This document shows, piece after piece, positions 36,199 to 46,155 of a stretch of DNA of 56,826 nucleotides. A program made the position numbers and the translations under genes. Within the stretch, counting starts at the first letter, position 1, and each line of letters starts with the position of its first letter. Origin of the DNA: Aestuariivivens insulae (GTDB lineage: Bacteria > Bacteroidota > Bacteroidia > Flavobacteriales > Flavobacteriaceae); NCBI RefSeq assembly GCF_022662195.1, contig NZ_JAKMCS010000019.1:1-56826 (forward strand), written 5' to 3'. Below the pieces are notes generated by a model, which saw only the letters and a program-made list of their open reading frames with translations, was not told the origin of the DNA and searched no databases.

Positions 36199-38613
36199 AT
36201 GGACTTAATTCCCGATTTAAAAAGCAGCATAACTTTCGATGATTTCAAAACTGAAGTTTTAAACGATTATGCTATTGCTGTACGAAGTCGTGAATGTAGT
36301 TTATTGGGACGCCGTGAAGTATTAACGGGTAAAGCTAAATTTGGCATTTTTGGCGACGGTAAAGAACTCCCTCAACTGGCTATGGCCAAAGCTTTTGCTA
36401 AGGGCGATTGGCGATCGGGGTACTACAGGGACCAGACTTTTATGATGGCCATTGGTAAATTTAATGTTGAGCATTTTTTTGCCGGATTATATGCCAATAC
36501 CGATATAAACCTGGAACCCATGTCGGCAGGACGCCAAATGGGCGGGCATTTTGTAACCCATAGCCTAGATGATGATGGTAATTGGAACGATTTAACAAAA
36601 CAATATAACTCTAGTGCAGACATCTCTCCTACTGCTGGGCAAATGCCACGGCTATTGGGTTTGGCACAAGCTTCAAAAATCTACAAAAAATTAGAGGGAT
36701 TCGATGCCAGTAAATTTTCAAATAACGGTAACGAAGTCGCTTGGGGAACTATTGGCAACGCCAGTACAAGCGAAGGACTATTTTTTGAGACCATAAACGC
36801 TGCTGGTGTACTACAAGTCCCTATGATTATTAGTGTTTGGGATGACGATTACGGTATTTCGGTTCCAGCTAAATACCAAACTACAAAAGAAAATATTTCT
36901 GAAGTCCTTAAAGGCTTTCAGCGCGATGAAAACCATAAAGGCTATGAAATTCTACGTGTTAAGGGCTGGGATTACCCAAACCTTATAGAGACCTATCAAG
37001 AAGCCGCTAACATAGCAAGAAAAGAACACGTTCCGGTAATTATCCATGTACAGGAATTAACCCAACCCCAAGGGCATTCTACTTCGGGATCTCACGAACG
37101 TTATAAAAGCAAAGAACGACTAGATTGGGAAGTAGTACACGATTGCAATACCAAAATGCGGGAATGGATTATTGAAAGTGACATAGCCACAAACGAGGCC
37201 CTTCTTGATTTAGAACGTGCTATAAAAAAAGAAGTCAGGGAAATTAAAGCCAAAACCTGGAATGTCTTCCTTGACCCTATAAAAAAAGACCAAAAAGAAT
37301 TAATCACCCTTTTAAAAAGTTTAGTAGGTGTTAGTGCCAATGGCGTATTCATTTCCAAGCTTATGGAAGATTTGGAAAAAATTCATGAACCTACCCGAAA
37401 AGATGTGATGTCCACATCGAGAAAAGCTTTGCGTTTTACACTGGGCGAAACTTCAAACGAAAAAAACAATCTGGCCAATTGGATTGATCGCGTTATGGCC
37501 GAAACACAACCAAAGTTTAGTTCTCACTTATATTCTGAGACCGACTCCTCGGCTATTTTAGTCAAAGAAGTAAAACCTACATATAGTGATGACGAAGCAA
37601 ATAATGTAGATGGCAGAATTATTATAAGAGATAATTTTGATGCCATTTTTAAAAACCATCCAGAGGCCTTAATATTTGGTGAGGACACAGGTAATATTGG
37701 CGATGTAAACCAAGGCCTAGAAGGATTACAGGACAAGTATGGCGAACTTCGTATTGCAGATACCGGTATTCGAGAAGCAACTATAGTAGGACAAGGCATA
37801 GGTCTGGCACTTAGAGGCCTACGCCCTATTGCCGAAATACAGTACTTAGACTATCTATTATACGCCATTCAAATTATTAGTGACGATTTAGCAACAACGC
37901 AATATCGCACTAAAGGCATGCAAAAAGCCCCTTTAATAGTGCGTACCAGAGGTCATAGACTTGAAGGCATTTGGCATTCGGGATCTCCTATGGGAGGAAT
38001 TTTAAATTTAATTCGTGGCGTATTTGTTCTAGTACCTCGAAACATGACCAAAGCGGCCGGTTTCTATAATACACTGCTCGAGGGCGACAATCCAGCATTA
38101 GTTATAGAGTGCTTAAATGGTTATCGCTTAAAAGAGCGCATGCCTAATAACCTACCAGAAGTAAGGACCCCAATAGGCGTGGTTGAAACCGTCAAGGAAG
38201 GCAAGGACATAACTTTAGTTTCCTATGGTTCTACACTGCGTATTGTTATGGAAACAGCCAAAGACCTGTTAGGAGTTGGTATTGATGCCGAAGTAATCGA
38301 TGTTCAATCGCTTTTACCGTTCGATTTAAATCATGATATCGTTAAAAGTGTGGCCAAGACCAACCGCTTAATGATTATAGATGAAGATGTGCCAGGTGGT
38401 GCTTCTGCATATATTCTAGATGAAATTCTTAACGTTCAAAAAGCATTTCAATATTTAGACAGCGAACCCAAGACCCTAACGGCAAAAGCCCATAGACCAG
38501 CCTACGGCAACGATGGCGATTATTTTTCCAAACCATCGGCCGAAGATATTTTTGAAGCTGTTTATGAAGTCATGCACGAAGCCAATCCGTCCAATTTTCC
38601 TAAGTTGAGATAA
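36199..38613 (+). CDS. Fused 2-oxo acid dehydrogenase E1 alpha/beta (branched-chain type)
   Basis: In this 804-residue protein the first half is E1 alpha (TPP-binding 'GTIGNASTSEGLFFETINAA', 'ELTQPQGHSTSGSHERYKS'). The second half, from about residue 475, is E1 beta ('ALIFGEDTGNIGDVNQGLEG', 'ADTGIREATIVGQGIGLALRG', 'FDLNHDIVKSV'). It decarboxylates a branched-chain or related 2-oxo acid with thiamine diphosphate and passes the acyl group to an E2. No E2 or E3 gene lies in the window. The alpha/beta fusion is known in Bacteroidota. The microprotein-like element begins 22 bp after its stop codon. Confidence 0.9.
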   Translation: MDLIPDLKSSITFDDFKTEVLNDYAIAVRSRECSLLGRREVLTGKAKFGIFGDGKELPQLAMAKAFAKGDWRSGYYRDQTFMMAIGKFNVEHFFAGLYANTDINLEPMSAGRQMGGHFVTHSLDDDGNWNDLTKQYNSSADISPTAGQMPRLLGLAQASKIYKKLEGFDASKFSNNGNEVAWGTIGNASTSEGLFFETINAAGVLQVPMIISVWDDDYGISVPAKYQTTKENISEVLKGFQRDENHKGYEILRVKGWDYPNLIETYQEAANIARKEHVPVIIHVQELTQPQGHSTSGSHERYKSKERLDWEVVHDCNTKMREWIIESDIATNEALLDLERAIKKEVREIKAKTWNVFLDPIKKDQKELITLLKSLVGVSANGVFISKLMEDLEKIHEPTRKDVMSTSRKALRFTLGETSNEKNNLANWIDRVMAETQPKFSSHLYSETDSSAILVKEVKPTYSDDEANNVDGRIIIRDNFDAIFKNHPEALIFGEDTGNIGDVNQGLEGLQDKYGELRIADTGIREATIVGQGIGLALRGLRPIAEIQYLDYLLYAIQIISDDLATTQYRTKGMQKAPLIVRTRGHRLEGIWHSGSPMGGILNLIRGVFVLVPRNMTKAAGFYNTLLEGDNPALVIECLNGYRLKERMPNNLPEVRTPIGVVETVKEGKDITLVSYGSTLRIVMETAKDLLGVGIDAEVIDVQSLLPFDLNHDIVKSVAKTNRLMIIDEDVPGGASAYILDEILNVQKAFQYLDSEPKTLTAKAHRPAYGNDGDYFSKPSAEDIFEAVYEVMHEANPSNFPKLR

Positions 38614-38634
38614 CAAATACCTTTTTTGCAGTTA

Positions 38635-38729
38635 TCTTTGGGCAAATGGCAAGCCACCGCGCTTTACGCTATAGTTTTTTAAAATCTTTGGAATTTTAAA
38701 AAAGCTGCCGCTCCTATCGCTTTTGCGGG
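38635..38729 (+). repeat. Dispersed intergenic element, copy A
   Basis: About 95 bp that recur in inverted orientation at 46204-46299 with roughly 8 differences. The core is an A/T palindrome (TTTTTTAAAAT ... ATTTTAAAAAA) between 'GGCAAGCCACCGCGC' and 'GCTGCCGCTCC...GCGGG'. It lies immediately after the E1 gene in the same orientation. Confidence 0.9.
38646..38699 (+). pseudogene. Frameshifted copy of a small basic/hydrophobic ORF
   Basis: ATG at 38646 reads MASHRALRYSFLKSL and then stops after two codons. Removing one G at the TTGG near 38691 restores the frame of the 46156-46287 ORF (NFKKAAAPIAFAG...). Either this is a decayed relative of that microprotein or both are non-coding copies of a repeat. 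Confidence 0.35.
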
Positions 38730-38753
38730 ATTTTGTCCATTAATTTATCTCCA

Positions 38754-38851
38754 TCCAACTTCCAACTTCCAACTTCCAACTTCCAACCTCTAACTTCCAA
38801 CCTCTAACCTCTAACCTCTAACCTCTAACCTCTAACCTCTAACTTCTAATC
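38754..38851. repeat. Heptanucleotide tandem array (14 units, mixed types)
   Basis: Fourteen 7-bp units alternating TCCAACT and TCTAACC (minus strand AGTTGGA, GGTTAGA), same AGYTRGA class as the arrays at 10538 and 22349. With the dispersed element it fills the 311-bp gap between the E1 gene and the next gene; no other gene is seen there. Confidence 0.97.
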
Positions 38852-38924
38852 TAAAAAAAAAGAAAACTTATCATGCACCTCACTATAACGCTTTTTATAT
38901 ATTTATCATTCAAATAACCACAAC

Positions 38925-39401
38925 ATGAAAGCACTGCCACTTAAAGACATCAAAAAGGAATTAAACATGCTTTCACACCAAGATCTTGAAGCCCTCTGTT
39001 TAAGGCTAGCTCGATTTAAAAAAGAAAACAAGGAACTGTTATCCTATTTGCTTTTTGAATCGGCTGATGAAGCGAGCTATATAGACAGCATAAAAGCTTA
39101 TATGGATGGTGAATTTGAGCTAATAAACAGGGATAGTTTTTTTTATATTAGAAAGAGTATCCGAAAAATTTTAAGAAACGTAAAAAAGTACATTCGCTAT
39201 TCCCAAAACAAAGAGACCGAAGTGGAGCTGTTGTTGTATTTTTGCGAACAGTTAAAACACTTTAGCCCAAACATTAAACGGAGTCAGCAATTAACCAATT
39301 TATATCACCGACAAATAGCACTAGCAAAAAAAATAATAAGCACCCTCCATGCCGATCTACAATACGATTATAATTTGAAGTTAGAAGAATTAAATCACTA
39401 A
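38925..39401 (+). CDS. Conserved helical protein of unknown function
   Basis: This 158-residue cytoplasmic protein is basic and predicted mostly helical ('LPLKDIKKELNMLSHQDLEA', 'DSFFYIRKSIRKILRNVKKY', 'QIALAKKIISTLHADLQYDY'). There are no membrane segments or signal. I recognise it as a type of unknown often found beside mutS2 in Flavobacteriaceae, but no function is known to me. It is 59 bp upstream of mutS2 and on the same strand; mutS2 also has its own promoter-like element in the gap. Confidence 0.6.
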   Translation: MKALPLKDIKKELNMLSHQDLEALCLRLARFKKENKELLSYLLFESADEASYIDSIKAYMDGEFELINRDSFFYIRKSIRKILRNVKKYIRYSQNKETEVELLLYFCEQLKHFSPNIKRSQQLTNLYHRQIALAKKIISTLHADLQYDYNLKLEELNH

Positions 39402-39406
39402 ATGTT

Positions 39407-39414
39407 TAACTTTG
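39407..39414 (+). promoter_or_regulatory. Candidate mutS2 -7 element (TAACTTTG)
   Basis: TAACTTTGC lies just after the stop of the upstream gene and 46 nt before the mutS2 ATG; nearest TTG is too distant (29 nt). Confidence 0.4.
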
Positions 39415-39460
39415 CATACCTATTGTCTAGCTGGTCGATAGTACCCAATAATACTATAAA

Positions 39461-41626
39461 ATGAACGGTATTCACGAAAAAACATTACAGGATTTAGAAT
39501 TCCCTACCGTGCTTCAGCAGGTTAGTGAGCATTGCATTACTGCATTGGGAAACCATGAAGCACAAAATATTGCACCATACAGGTCTAAGGAACTTTTAAT
39601 GGAAGCGTTAAAGCTAACCAACGAATATCTTTCGTCTTTTTATAATGATAACCGTATTCCCAATCATGGGTTCGATGCCATCTCCAAAGAGCTTAAACTG
39701 TTAAAAATTGAAAATACCTATTTAGACATACACGGTTTAAAAAAGATAGCTGCAATATCCCAAACAGCAAATACCATTATACTATTTCTTGAAAAGTTTA
39801 AGGAATACTACCCCACCCTTAATACTTACGCCTCAAAAATAGAAGTCACTAAAATACTAATTGAAAAGGTAGACAGTATTATAGATCGCTTTGGCGATGT
39901 TAAGGACAATGCATCCACTTTACTTTTCGATTTAAGGCAAGCTATTAACAAGGTAAAAGGTAAAATAAACCAGAGTTTTGCCACGGCACTTCACACTTAT
40001 CATGGCTTAGAGTATTTGGACGACATTCGTGAATCTGTAGTTGAAAACAGGCGTGTATTGGCCGTTAAAGCCATGTACCGCCGTAAGGTTAAAGGTAGTG
40101 TTATGGGCAGTAGTAAAACAGGAAGCATTGTTTATATTGAACCAGAAGCAACCTTACAGCACACCAGGGAACTCAATAATTTAGAACACGAAGAACAGGA
40201 AGAAATTATTAGAATACTTAAAGAAGTAACTAATACCATTCGTCCATTTTTACCTCTGCTACAAGCCTATCAATCTTTTTTAATTGATATCGATATCATT
40301 TCGGCCAAAGCAAAGTACGCCAAGTCTTTAAATGCCATTCTCCCAGAATTCTCTGAAGAAAAACATTTGTATTTACGTGATGCTTATCACCCGTTACTCT
40401 TTTTAAATAATTTGGAAAAAGAGTTACCAACCTTTCCACAAACCATAGAACTAAAGGAAGACAGTAGAATTATTGTTATTTCCGGTCCCAATGCAGGAGG
40501 AAAAAGTATCACCCTAAAAACAATTGGCTTATTACAGGTTATGCTTCAAAGCGGACTTCTTATTCCTGTTCACGAGCGCAGTAAAGTGTGTTTATTCGAT
40601 AGGGTTTTAAGTGATATAGGTGACAACCAATCCATAGAAAACCATTTAAGCACCTACAGCTATCGCCTAAAACAGATGAACTACTTTTTAAGAAAGTGCA
40701 ACAAAGACACCTTATTTTTAATTGATGAGTTTGGTACGGGAAGTGACCCCGAATTGGGAGGTGCCCTTGCTGAAACTTTTTTAGAGGAGTTCTACCACCG
40801 TAAAGCTTTTGGGATCATTACCACACACTACTCCAACCTTAAAATATTAGCTACAGAGCTACCATATATGATCAATGCTAATATGCTCTTTAACGAGCGT
40901 TCCTTAGAACCCATGTTTAAATTGGTTGTAGGACAGGCAGGGAGCTCATTTACCTTTGAAGTCGCTCAGAAAAATGGCATTCCATACAGTTTAATAAACC
41001 GTGCCAAAAAGAAAATAGAACGCAGTAAAGTACGCTTTGATGCGACTATCGCAAAGCTTCAAAAAGAACGTTCCAGATTGGAAAAAACGGGACAGTCGCT
41101 AAAACTAAACGAAAAGAAAAAAAGTGAAGAAGCAGATAAACTCGAGGAAATAAACAGTAAAGTTCAGAAAAAACTGGAAAGTTACCAAGAGTTGTATGAT
41201 AGTAACCAACGCCTTATTTATTTAGGACAAAAGGTAAACGATCTCGCCGAAAAATATTTTGAAAACAAACGCAAGCGCGATTTAATGGCGGAATTGTTTA
41301 AGGTTGTACAGATTGAAAATTCCAAACGCAAAAAAGTATCGGCCAAACAAAAGAAAGTCGAGAAGGCTAAGGAACAGCAGGTAAAACAAGAAGTAGAAAA
41401 GAAAGTAGAAGTTATTCGAAAAAAGAAAAAAGAAGCCAAAAAGAAAGCTGTCGAAACACCCAAGCCAAAACCGGTATTAAAAATCGGGGATCGCGTGCGT
41501 ATGGAAGATGGACGTGCCATAGGCAGCATTGATAAAATTGAAAAAAACAAGGCTGTTGTAAACTATGGCATATTTACCACAAGCGTAAGCTTGGAGCAGT
41601 TGGAGCTTGTAGAAGCAAAAAAATGA
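39461..41626 (+). CDS. MutS2-family ATPase lacking a C-terminal Smr domain
   Basis: The 721-residue protein has the MutS core ATPase with Walker A 'ISGPNAGGKSITLKTIG', Walker B 'LFLIDEFGTGSDPELGGALA' and 'ATELPYMINANMLFN'. A long basic coiled coil follows (about 515-680). The end is a KOW/SH3-like module ('KIGDRVRMEDGRAIGSIDKI') and then stops. Typical MutS2 of about 780 residues carries a C-terminal Smr endonuclease domain; it is absent here. MutS2 has been linked to recombination control and to rescue of collided ribosomes. It overlaps the next gene by 4 bp (ATGA). Confidence 0.88.
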   Translation: MNGIHEKTLQDLEFPTVLQQVSEHCITALGNHEAQNIAPYRSKELLMEALKLTNEYLSSFYNDNRIPNHGFDAISKELKLLKIENTYLDIHGLKKIAAISQTANTIILFLEKFKEYYPTLNTYASKIEVTKILIEKVDSIIDRFGDVKDNASTLLFDLRQAINKVKGKINQSFATALHTYHGLEYLDDIRESVVENRRVLAVKAMYRRKVKGSVMGSSKTGSIVYIEPEATLQHTRELNNLEHEEQEEIIRILKEVTNTIRPFLPLLQAYQSFLIDIDIISAKAKYAKSLNAILPEFSEEKHLYLRDAYHPLLFLNNLEKELPTFPQTIELKEDSRIIVISGPNAGGKSITLKTIGLLQVMLQSGLLIPVHERSKVCLFDRVLSDIGDNQSIENHLSTYSYRLKQMNYFLRKCNKDTLFLIDEFGTGSDPELGGALAETFLEEFYHRKAFGIITTHYSNLKILATELPYMINANMLFNERSLEPMFKLVVGQAGSSFTFEVAQKNGIPYSLINRAKKKIERSKVRFDATIAKLQKERSRLEKTGQSLKLNEKKKSEEADKLEEINSKVQKKLESYQELYDSNQRLIYLGQKVNDLAEKYFENKRKRDLMAELFKVVQIENSKRKKVSAKQKKVEKAKEQQVKQEVEKKVEVIRKKKKEAKKKAVETPKPKPVLKIGDRVRMEDGRAIGSIDKIEKNKAVVNYGIFTTSVSLEQLELVEAKK

Positions 41627-42042
41627 TGACCCCTATTCCCAACCATAAAAAACTTATAGTTTTTGATGGGGTTTGCAACCTCTGCAATGGTGCCGTGAAC
41701 TATGTTATAAAACACGACAAAAAAAACAAGTTTATGTTTACAGCATTACAAAGTAATGCAGGGCAACAACTTGTTAACGATTTCAATATCAATACCTCTA
41801 AAATAGATTCCATACTCTTATACACACCACAAAAAAGCATTACTTATAAAAGTACTGCTGTCTTAAAAATTGCTTACCAATTGGGTTTTCCTCATAATAT
41901 GATGGGTGTATTTTTTATTATACCACCATTTATACGAAACAGGATTTACGATGGTATTGCCAAAAACCGTTACCGATGGTTTGGTAAAAAAGAGACTTGT
42001 ATGATTCCAACCCCAGAACTTAAAAAGAAGTTTTTGGAATAA
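41623..42042 (+). CDS. DCC-family thiol-disulfide oxidoreductase-like protein
   Basis: The 139-residue protein begins with the family signature 'VFDGVCNLCNGAVNYVI' (CxxC at about 16-19), continues 'FTALQSNAGQQL', and has the usual C-terminal 'RNRIYDGIAKNRYRWFG'. DCC proteins are small thioredoxin-like proteins with uncertain substrates. Its ATG lies in the 4-bp overlap with the mutS2 stop, so translation is coupled. Confidence 0.9.
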   Translation: MMTPIPNHKKLIVFDGVCNLCNGAVNYVIKHDKKNKFMFTALQSNAGQQLVNDFNINTSKIDSILLYTPQKSITYKSTAVLKIAYQLGFPHNMMGVFFIIPPFIRNRIYDGIAKNRYRWFGKKETCMIPTPELKKKFLE

Positions 42043-42243
42043 TACTTTAGCTTTATTTTCAATACAATAAGCTACATGGGAGGTTGCCATACAATTGAAG
42101 AAAACTTCTTACCTAAAGACATAAAGGAGTTAATAGGCTAAAAACGCACTAAATTCTAATTTCACCCTTCATGCATAGTTTAATTGCATTAAAATTTCCT
42201 ACATTTATAATCACAGTAACAATCATTTTGAAATAATAAAAAA

Positions 42244-43302
42244 ATGAAACGCATTCTTAGCTGGTACAAAATCATCCCCCTACTTGCCATTATCGCCTAT
42301 ATCACTAACCTATTCCAGTTTAATACTTTGGGGCAAATTATTGTTGTTGCCCTATTAATTGGTTCTGTTCTTGCAGCAGTACTGCACTCCGAAATTATAG
42401 CCCACAGGGTTGGAGAACCCTTTGGCACCATTATACTGGCCGTTTCGGTAACAGTAATAGAAGTCGCATTAATTGTATCCCTCATGCTTGCCGGTGGGGA
42501 CAAAGCCCTTTATTTAGCTAGGGACACTGTTTTTTCGGCTGTCATGATACTTTTAACCGTGATTATTGGATTGTGCATCTGGATTGGTAGTATAAAACAT
42601 TTTGAACAAACCTTCGACAAAAAGTCAGTCAACACAGCTTTGGTAAGCTTAGTTACCATACTCGTTTTATCGTTAGTATTACCAAACTTCATAGGAAATG
42701 CAGATGACCCCAACTCAAGTAAATCCCAACTCATCTTTGTGGCCGTTATCTGTTTGGTTATCTATGGTACATTCATATACGTTCAAACCATTCGCCATCG
42801 TAACTACTTTTTATCTAATCAAAAAGACAGTCATCAAGCTAAACCTAATGAAGTCCCATTATATGTTAATCTTATATTTTTGATTATAAGTTTGGTGATC
42901 GTGGTCTTATTGGCAAAAACCATTTCCCCAACCATCGAGGGCATTATTATTGAGGCCGGTTTACCACAATCATTACTCGGAGTAATTATAGCCTTAATAA
43001 TCTTATTGCCTGAGGCCATAGCGGCAATAAAAGCTGCACATAATGATGATATACAAACAAGCCTAAACCTATCTTTAGGTTCTGCTTTGGCGGCCATAGG
43101 GCTCACAATACCTACAGTTACCTTTGTTAGTGTTATTTTTGATATAAATATTATTTTAGGACTGGATAGCATTACTATGCTACTGCTAGGGTTAACAGTA
43201 TTTACAGTAATGCTATCGTTATCTAAAGGCAGAACAAATATTATATATGGTGTTATTCTTATTTCATTGTTTGCAACATTCATATTTACAATCCTGCAAT
43301 AA
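42244..43302 (+). CDS. chaA: Calcium/proton (sodium) antiporter, ChaA-like
   Basis: The 352-residue inner-membrane protein has about eleven hydrophobic segments and the cation-exchanger repeats with acidic residues in 'GEPFGTIILAVSVTVIEVAL' and 'ALIILLPEAIAAIKAA'. It matches the ChaA family, which exchanges Ca2+, Na+ or K+ for H+. It stands alone; the upstream 200 bp contain a 21-codon ATG ORF (42076-42141) that I do not count as a gene. Confidence 0.88.
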   Translation: MKRILSWYKIIPLLAIIAYITNLFQFNTLGQIIVVALLIGSVLAAVLHSEIIAHRVGEPFGTIILAVSVTVIEVALIVSLMLAGGDKALYLARDTVFSAVMILLTVIIGLCIWIGSIKHFEQTFDKKSVNTALVSLVTILVLSLVLPNFIGNADDPNSSKSQLIFVAVICLVIYGTFIYVQTIRHRNYFLSNQKDSHQAKPNEVPLYVNLIFLIISLVIVVLLAKTISPTIEGIIIEAGLPQSLLGVIIALIILLPEAIAAIKAAHNDDIQTSLNLSLGSALAAIGLTIPTVTFVSVIFDINIILGLDSITMLLLGLTVFTVMLSLSKGRTNIIYGVILISLFATFIFTILQ

Positions 43303-43364
43303 AGCAATCTAAATTTTTTCGTTCTAAATTTTATCAAATTATCACGGTTTTAATACTCCAATAT

Positions 43365-43394
43365 TTGAATGCTTGTTGCAATAGTTTATCTTTG
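43365..43394 (+). promoter_or_regulatory. Promoter TTG-N19-TATCTTTG of pheT
   Basis: TTG at 43365-43367 and TATCTTTG at 43387-43394 match the Bacteroidota consensus with a 19-nt spacer. The leader to the pheT ATG would be about 100 nt; I saw no clear attenuator in it. Confidence 0.75.
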
Positions 43395-43503
43395 CTGGCT
43401 TAAATAGTACATGGTTTATGAAACCGTCGTTATTAATATATGTTCAACAACTATTTTAACAATGAATGGTTAGATCTGACCTCTAAAACAATAAAGTATA
43501 CAG

Positions 43504-45930
43504 ATGAAAATTTCTTATAACTGGCTGAAGCAATTTATCAAAACCGATTGGGCTCCAGAACAAATAAGTGAACTATTAACCGATTTAGGGCTTGAAGTAG
43601 AAGGTGTTGAGGACTATCAATCGGTAAAAGGTGGATTACAGGGTGTTGTTATTGGCGAAGTGCTTACCTGTGAAAAACATCCCAATGCCGATAAATTAAA
43701 AGTTACTACGGTTGATATTGGAGGTGATGAACCGCTACAGATTGTTTGCGGGGCTCCCAATGTTGCTAAAGGGCAAAAAGTACCAGTTGCAACCATTGGC
43801 TCCACGTTATACACCGAAGAAGGTGAGTCATGGATCATTAAGAAAGGTAAGATTAGAGGAGAAGCAAGCCATGGTATGATTTGTGCCGAAGACGAATTGG
43901 GCTTGGGTAAATCGCACGATGGTATTATGGTACTTGATTCCAATCTTAAAATAGGAACACCTGCGGCCGACGTGTTTAAAATTGAAAATGATAGCGTCTT
44001 CGAAATAGGCCTAACGCCCAATCGTGCAGATGCCATGAGTCATTTTGGTGTTGCCCGTGACCTTAAAGCCGGTTTTCTTCAAAAAGACATCAATTTAGAA
44101 CTTATTACGCCATCGGTAAGTGCTTTTCATACCGACAACCGTACACTTAAAATTGATGTCGATGTTATCAATAAAGATTTAGCTCCCCGTTACTGTGGAG
44201 TTACCATTTCTGGACTAAAAGTTGGAGATTCCCCAGAATGGTTGCAACATCGTTTAAAGGCTATAGGCTTGGCACCCATAAATAATGTCGTAGATGCCAC
44301 AAATTACGTTTTGCATGAGTTGGGACAGCCGCTTCATGCCTTTGATGCCGTTAAGATAGCTGGCAATAAAATTGAAGTTAAAACTTTAGAACGTGGTACC
44401 AAGTTTACAACCTTGGATGGTGTGGAGCGTGAGTTACATGGGGACGATCTTATGATTTGTGACGCCCAAAAACCCATTTGTATTGCTGGAGTATTTGGTG
44501 GGATTGATTCTGGCGTAACCGAAAGTACAACAAGCATATTTTTAGAAAGTGCTTATTTTAATCCTGTAAGCATTCGTAAATCGGCAAAACGCCACGGGTT
44601 GAACACAGACGCTTCCTTTAGGTTTGAGCGTGGTATTGACCCTAATATCACTGAATATGCATTAAAACGAGCAACGCTTTTAATACAGGAAATAGCTGGT
44701 GGTGAAGTTACAAGCGACGTTATAGACATCTATCCTAAAAAAATTAAGGACTTTGAAATACGTCTAAGCTTCGAAAATGCACAAAAGCTTATTGGCGAAG
44801 AAATCCCTAAGGAAATTATTAAACGTATACTTACATCATTAGAGATAAAGGTTAATAATGTAACCGAAGCTGGCTTGGGACTTACTGTACCCGCTTATAG
44901 AAATGACGTACAACGCGAAGCCGATGTTATTGAGGAAATTTTACGGGTGTATGGCTATAATAACATTAAAACAACAACAAAGCTAAACGCCTCAGTTTCC
45001 AACACATCTCGCTTTGAAGACCATAAAATACAAGATGTTATTGGTAATTTGTTAGCTGCCCAAGGTTTTTTTGAAACACTCTCTAATTCCTTAACCACAC
45101 CCAATTATGTGGCTTTAAGTGATCAATTAGATGAAGCACATAACGTTACCATGTTAAATCCACTAAGTAATGATTTATCGGTACTTAGACAATCGCTATT
45201 GTTTTCTGGCTTAGAGGCTATTTCGTATAACATTAACAGAAAACGCCAGGATTTAAAGCTATTCGAATTTGGAAAGACCTATCATGACATTGATGGTGAA
45301 AGAAAGGAATTTAAGCACCTAAGCCTATTGGTTACCGGTAGCAGAAATCCCGAAAGCTGGCATAGCGCTAATGGGAAAAGTGATTTCTTCTTTTTAAAAG
45401 GCATTGTAGCTACTACTTTGGAACGTTTGGGTATATCAAGATATGCCGAAGCGCCTATTGCCAATGATTTATTTGGGGAAGGTTTGTCGATCTCCCAAGG
45501 TAAAACCAAGTTAGTCGACTTTGGATTAGTAAAAAAATCTGTTTTAAAGGCTTTTGATATTTCACAGGAAGTGGTTTATGCCGATTTTAATTGGGATGCC
45601 ATTCTAGAATTGGTGAAACGTAATAAAATTACATTTAAGCCCATTCCAAAATACCCAATGGTAAGACGTGACTTTGCTTTGCTATTAGATGATAATGTTT
45701 CTTTTGAAGACATCCATAAGATTGCTAAACAAAGTGAAAGACAATTGCTAAAGGAGGTAAGCCTTTTTGATGTTTACCAAGGCAAAAACCTGCCTAAAGG
45801 CAAAAAGAGCTATGCGGTGAGCTTTACATTACAGGATGAGAACAAAACGCTCACCGATAAGCAAATTGACAAAATCATGAGTAAGCTTCAAGCTAATTTT
45901 GAAAAACAGCTTGGGGCAGAATTGCGATAG
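43504..45930 (+). CDS. pheT: Phenylalanyl-tRNA synthetase beta subunit
   Basis: The 808-residue protein has the full PheT layout: tRNA-binding EMAP-like domain ('VIGEVLTCEKHPNADKLKVT' at about 45), the B3/B4 editing region ('RYCGVTISGLKVGDSPEWLQ', then 'NVVDATNYVLHELGQPLHAF'), B5 ('VPAYRNDVQREADVIEEILR'), and a C-terminal FDX-ACB domain ('KYPMVRRDFALLLDDNVSFE'). It forms the alpha2beta2 enzyme with PheS, which is not in the window, so the subunits are not adjacent here. Confidence 0.97.
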   Translation: MKISYNWLKQFIKTDWAPEQISELLTDLGLEVEGVEDYQSVKGGLQGVVIGEVLTCEKHPNADKLKVTTVDIGGDEPLQIVCGAPNVAKGQKVPVATIGSTLYTEEGESWIIKKGKIRGEASHGMICAEDELGLGKSHDGIMVLDSNLKIGTPAADVFKIENDSVFEIGLTPNRADAMSHFGVARDLKAGFLQKDINLELITPSVSAFHTDNRTLKIDVDVINKDLAPRYCGVTISGLKVGDSPEWLQHRLKAIGLAPINNVVDATNYVLHELGQPLHAFDAVKIAGNKIEVKTLERGTKFTTLDGVERELHGDDLMICDAQKPICIAGVFGGIDSGVTESTTSIFLESAYFNPVSIRKSAKRHGLNTDASFRFERGIDPNITEYALKRATLLIQEIAGGEVTSDVIDIYPKKIKDFEIRLSFENAQKLIGEEIPKEIIKRILTSLEIKVNNVTEAGLGLTVPAYRNDVQREADVIEEILRVYGYNNIKTTTKLNASVSNTSRFEDHKIQDVIGNLLAAQGFFETLSNSLTTPNYVALSDQLDEAHNVTMLNPLSNDLSVLRQSLLFSGLEAISYNINRKRQDLKLFEFGKTYHDIDGERKEFKHLSLLVTGSRNPESWHSANGKSDFFFLKGIVATTLERLGISRYAEAPIANDLFGEGLSISQGKTKLVDFGLVKKSVLKAFDISQEVVYADFNWDAILELVKRNKITFKPIPKYPMVRRDFALLLDDNVSFEDIHKIAKQSERQLLKEVSLFDVYQGKNLPKGKKSYAVSFTLQDENKTLTDKQIDKIMSKLQANFEKQLGAELR

Positions 45931-46048
45931 TGTATACGACAAGTTTAGCCCTTGTGATTGATGGAAGTTAGATGTTTGTGTACATCCCTGATATAGTTTG
46001 CACGCTAAAAATTAAATAATTGGGCAAACGTTTTTTAACCATCTCGTC

Positions 46049-46072
46049 TTCATTCCGTTTACTCGGAATGAA
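46049..46072. repeat. Intergenic hairpin TTCATTCCG/CGGAATGAA
   Basis: Perfect 9-bp arms with a 6-nt loop, about 120 bp after pheT. Could terminate pheT transcription weakly (no T-run follows), or be a dispersed REP-like motif. Confidence 0.5.
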
Positions 46073-46155
46073 TCCATGAACAGAACTCGTTCCCCTCGAA
46101 ATGAAGGAAAGGTGGCTTTAAACTCGTTTAAGAATTTAAAGTTAGAAGGGTATTA

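Noticed and set aside
42076-42141. 21-codon ATG frame upstream of chaA
   Set aside because: Too short, no signal or duplicate copy elsewhere, and not next to a promoter; consistent with chance.
43395-43503. T-box or attenuator in the pheT leader
   Set aside because: The leader has no visible specifier hairpin or terminator, and T-boxes are not typical of Bacteroidota.
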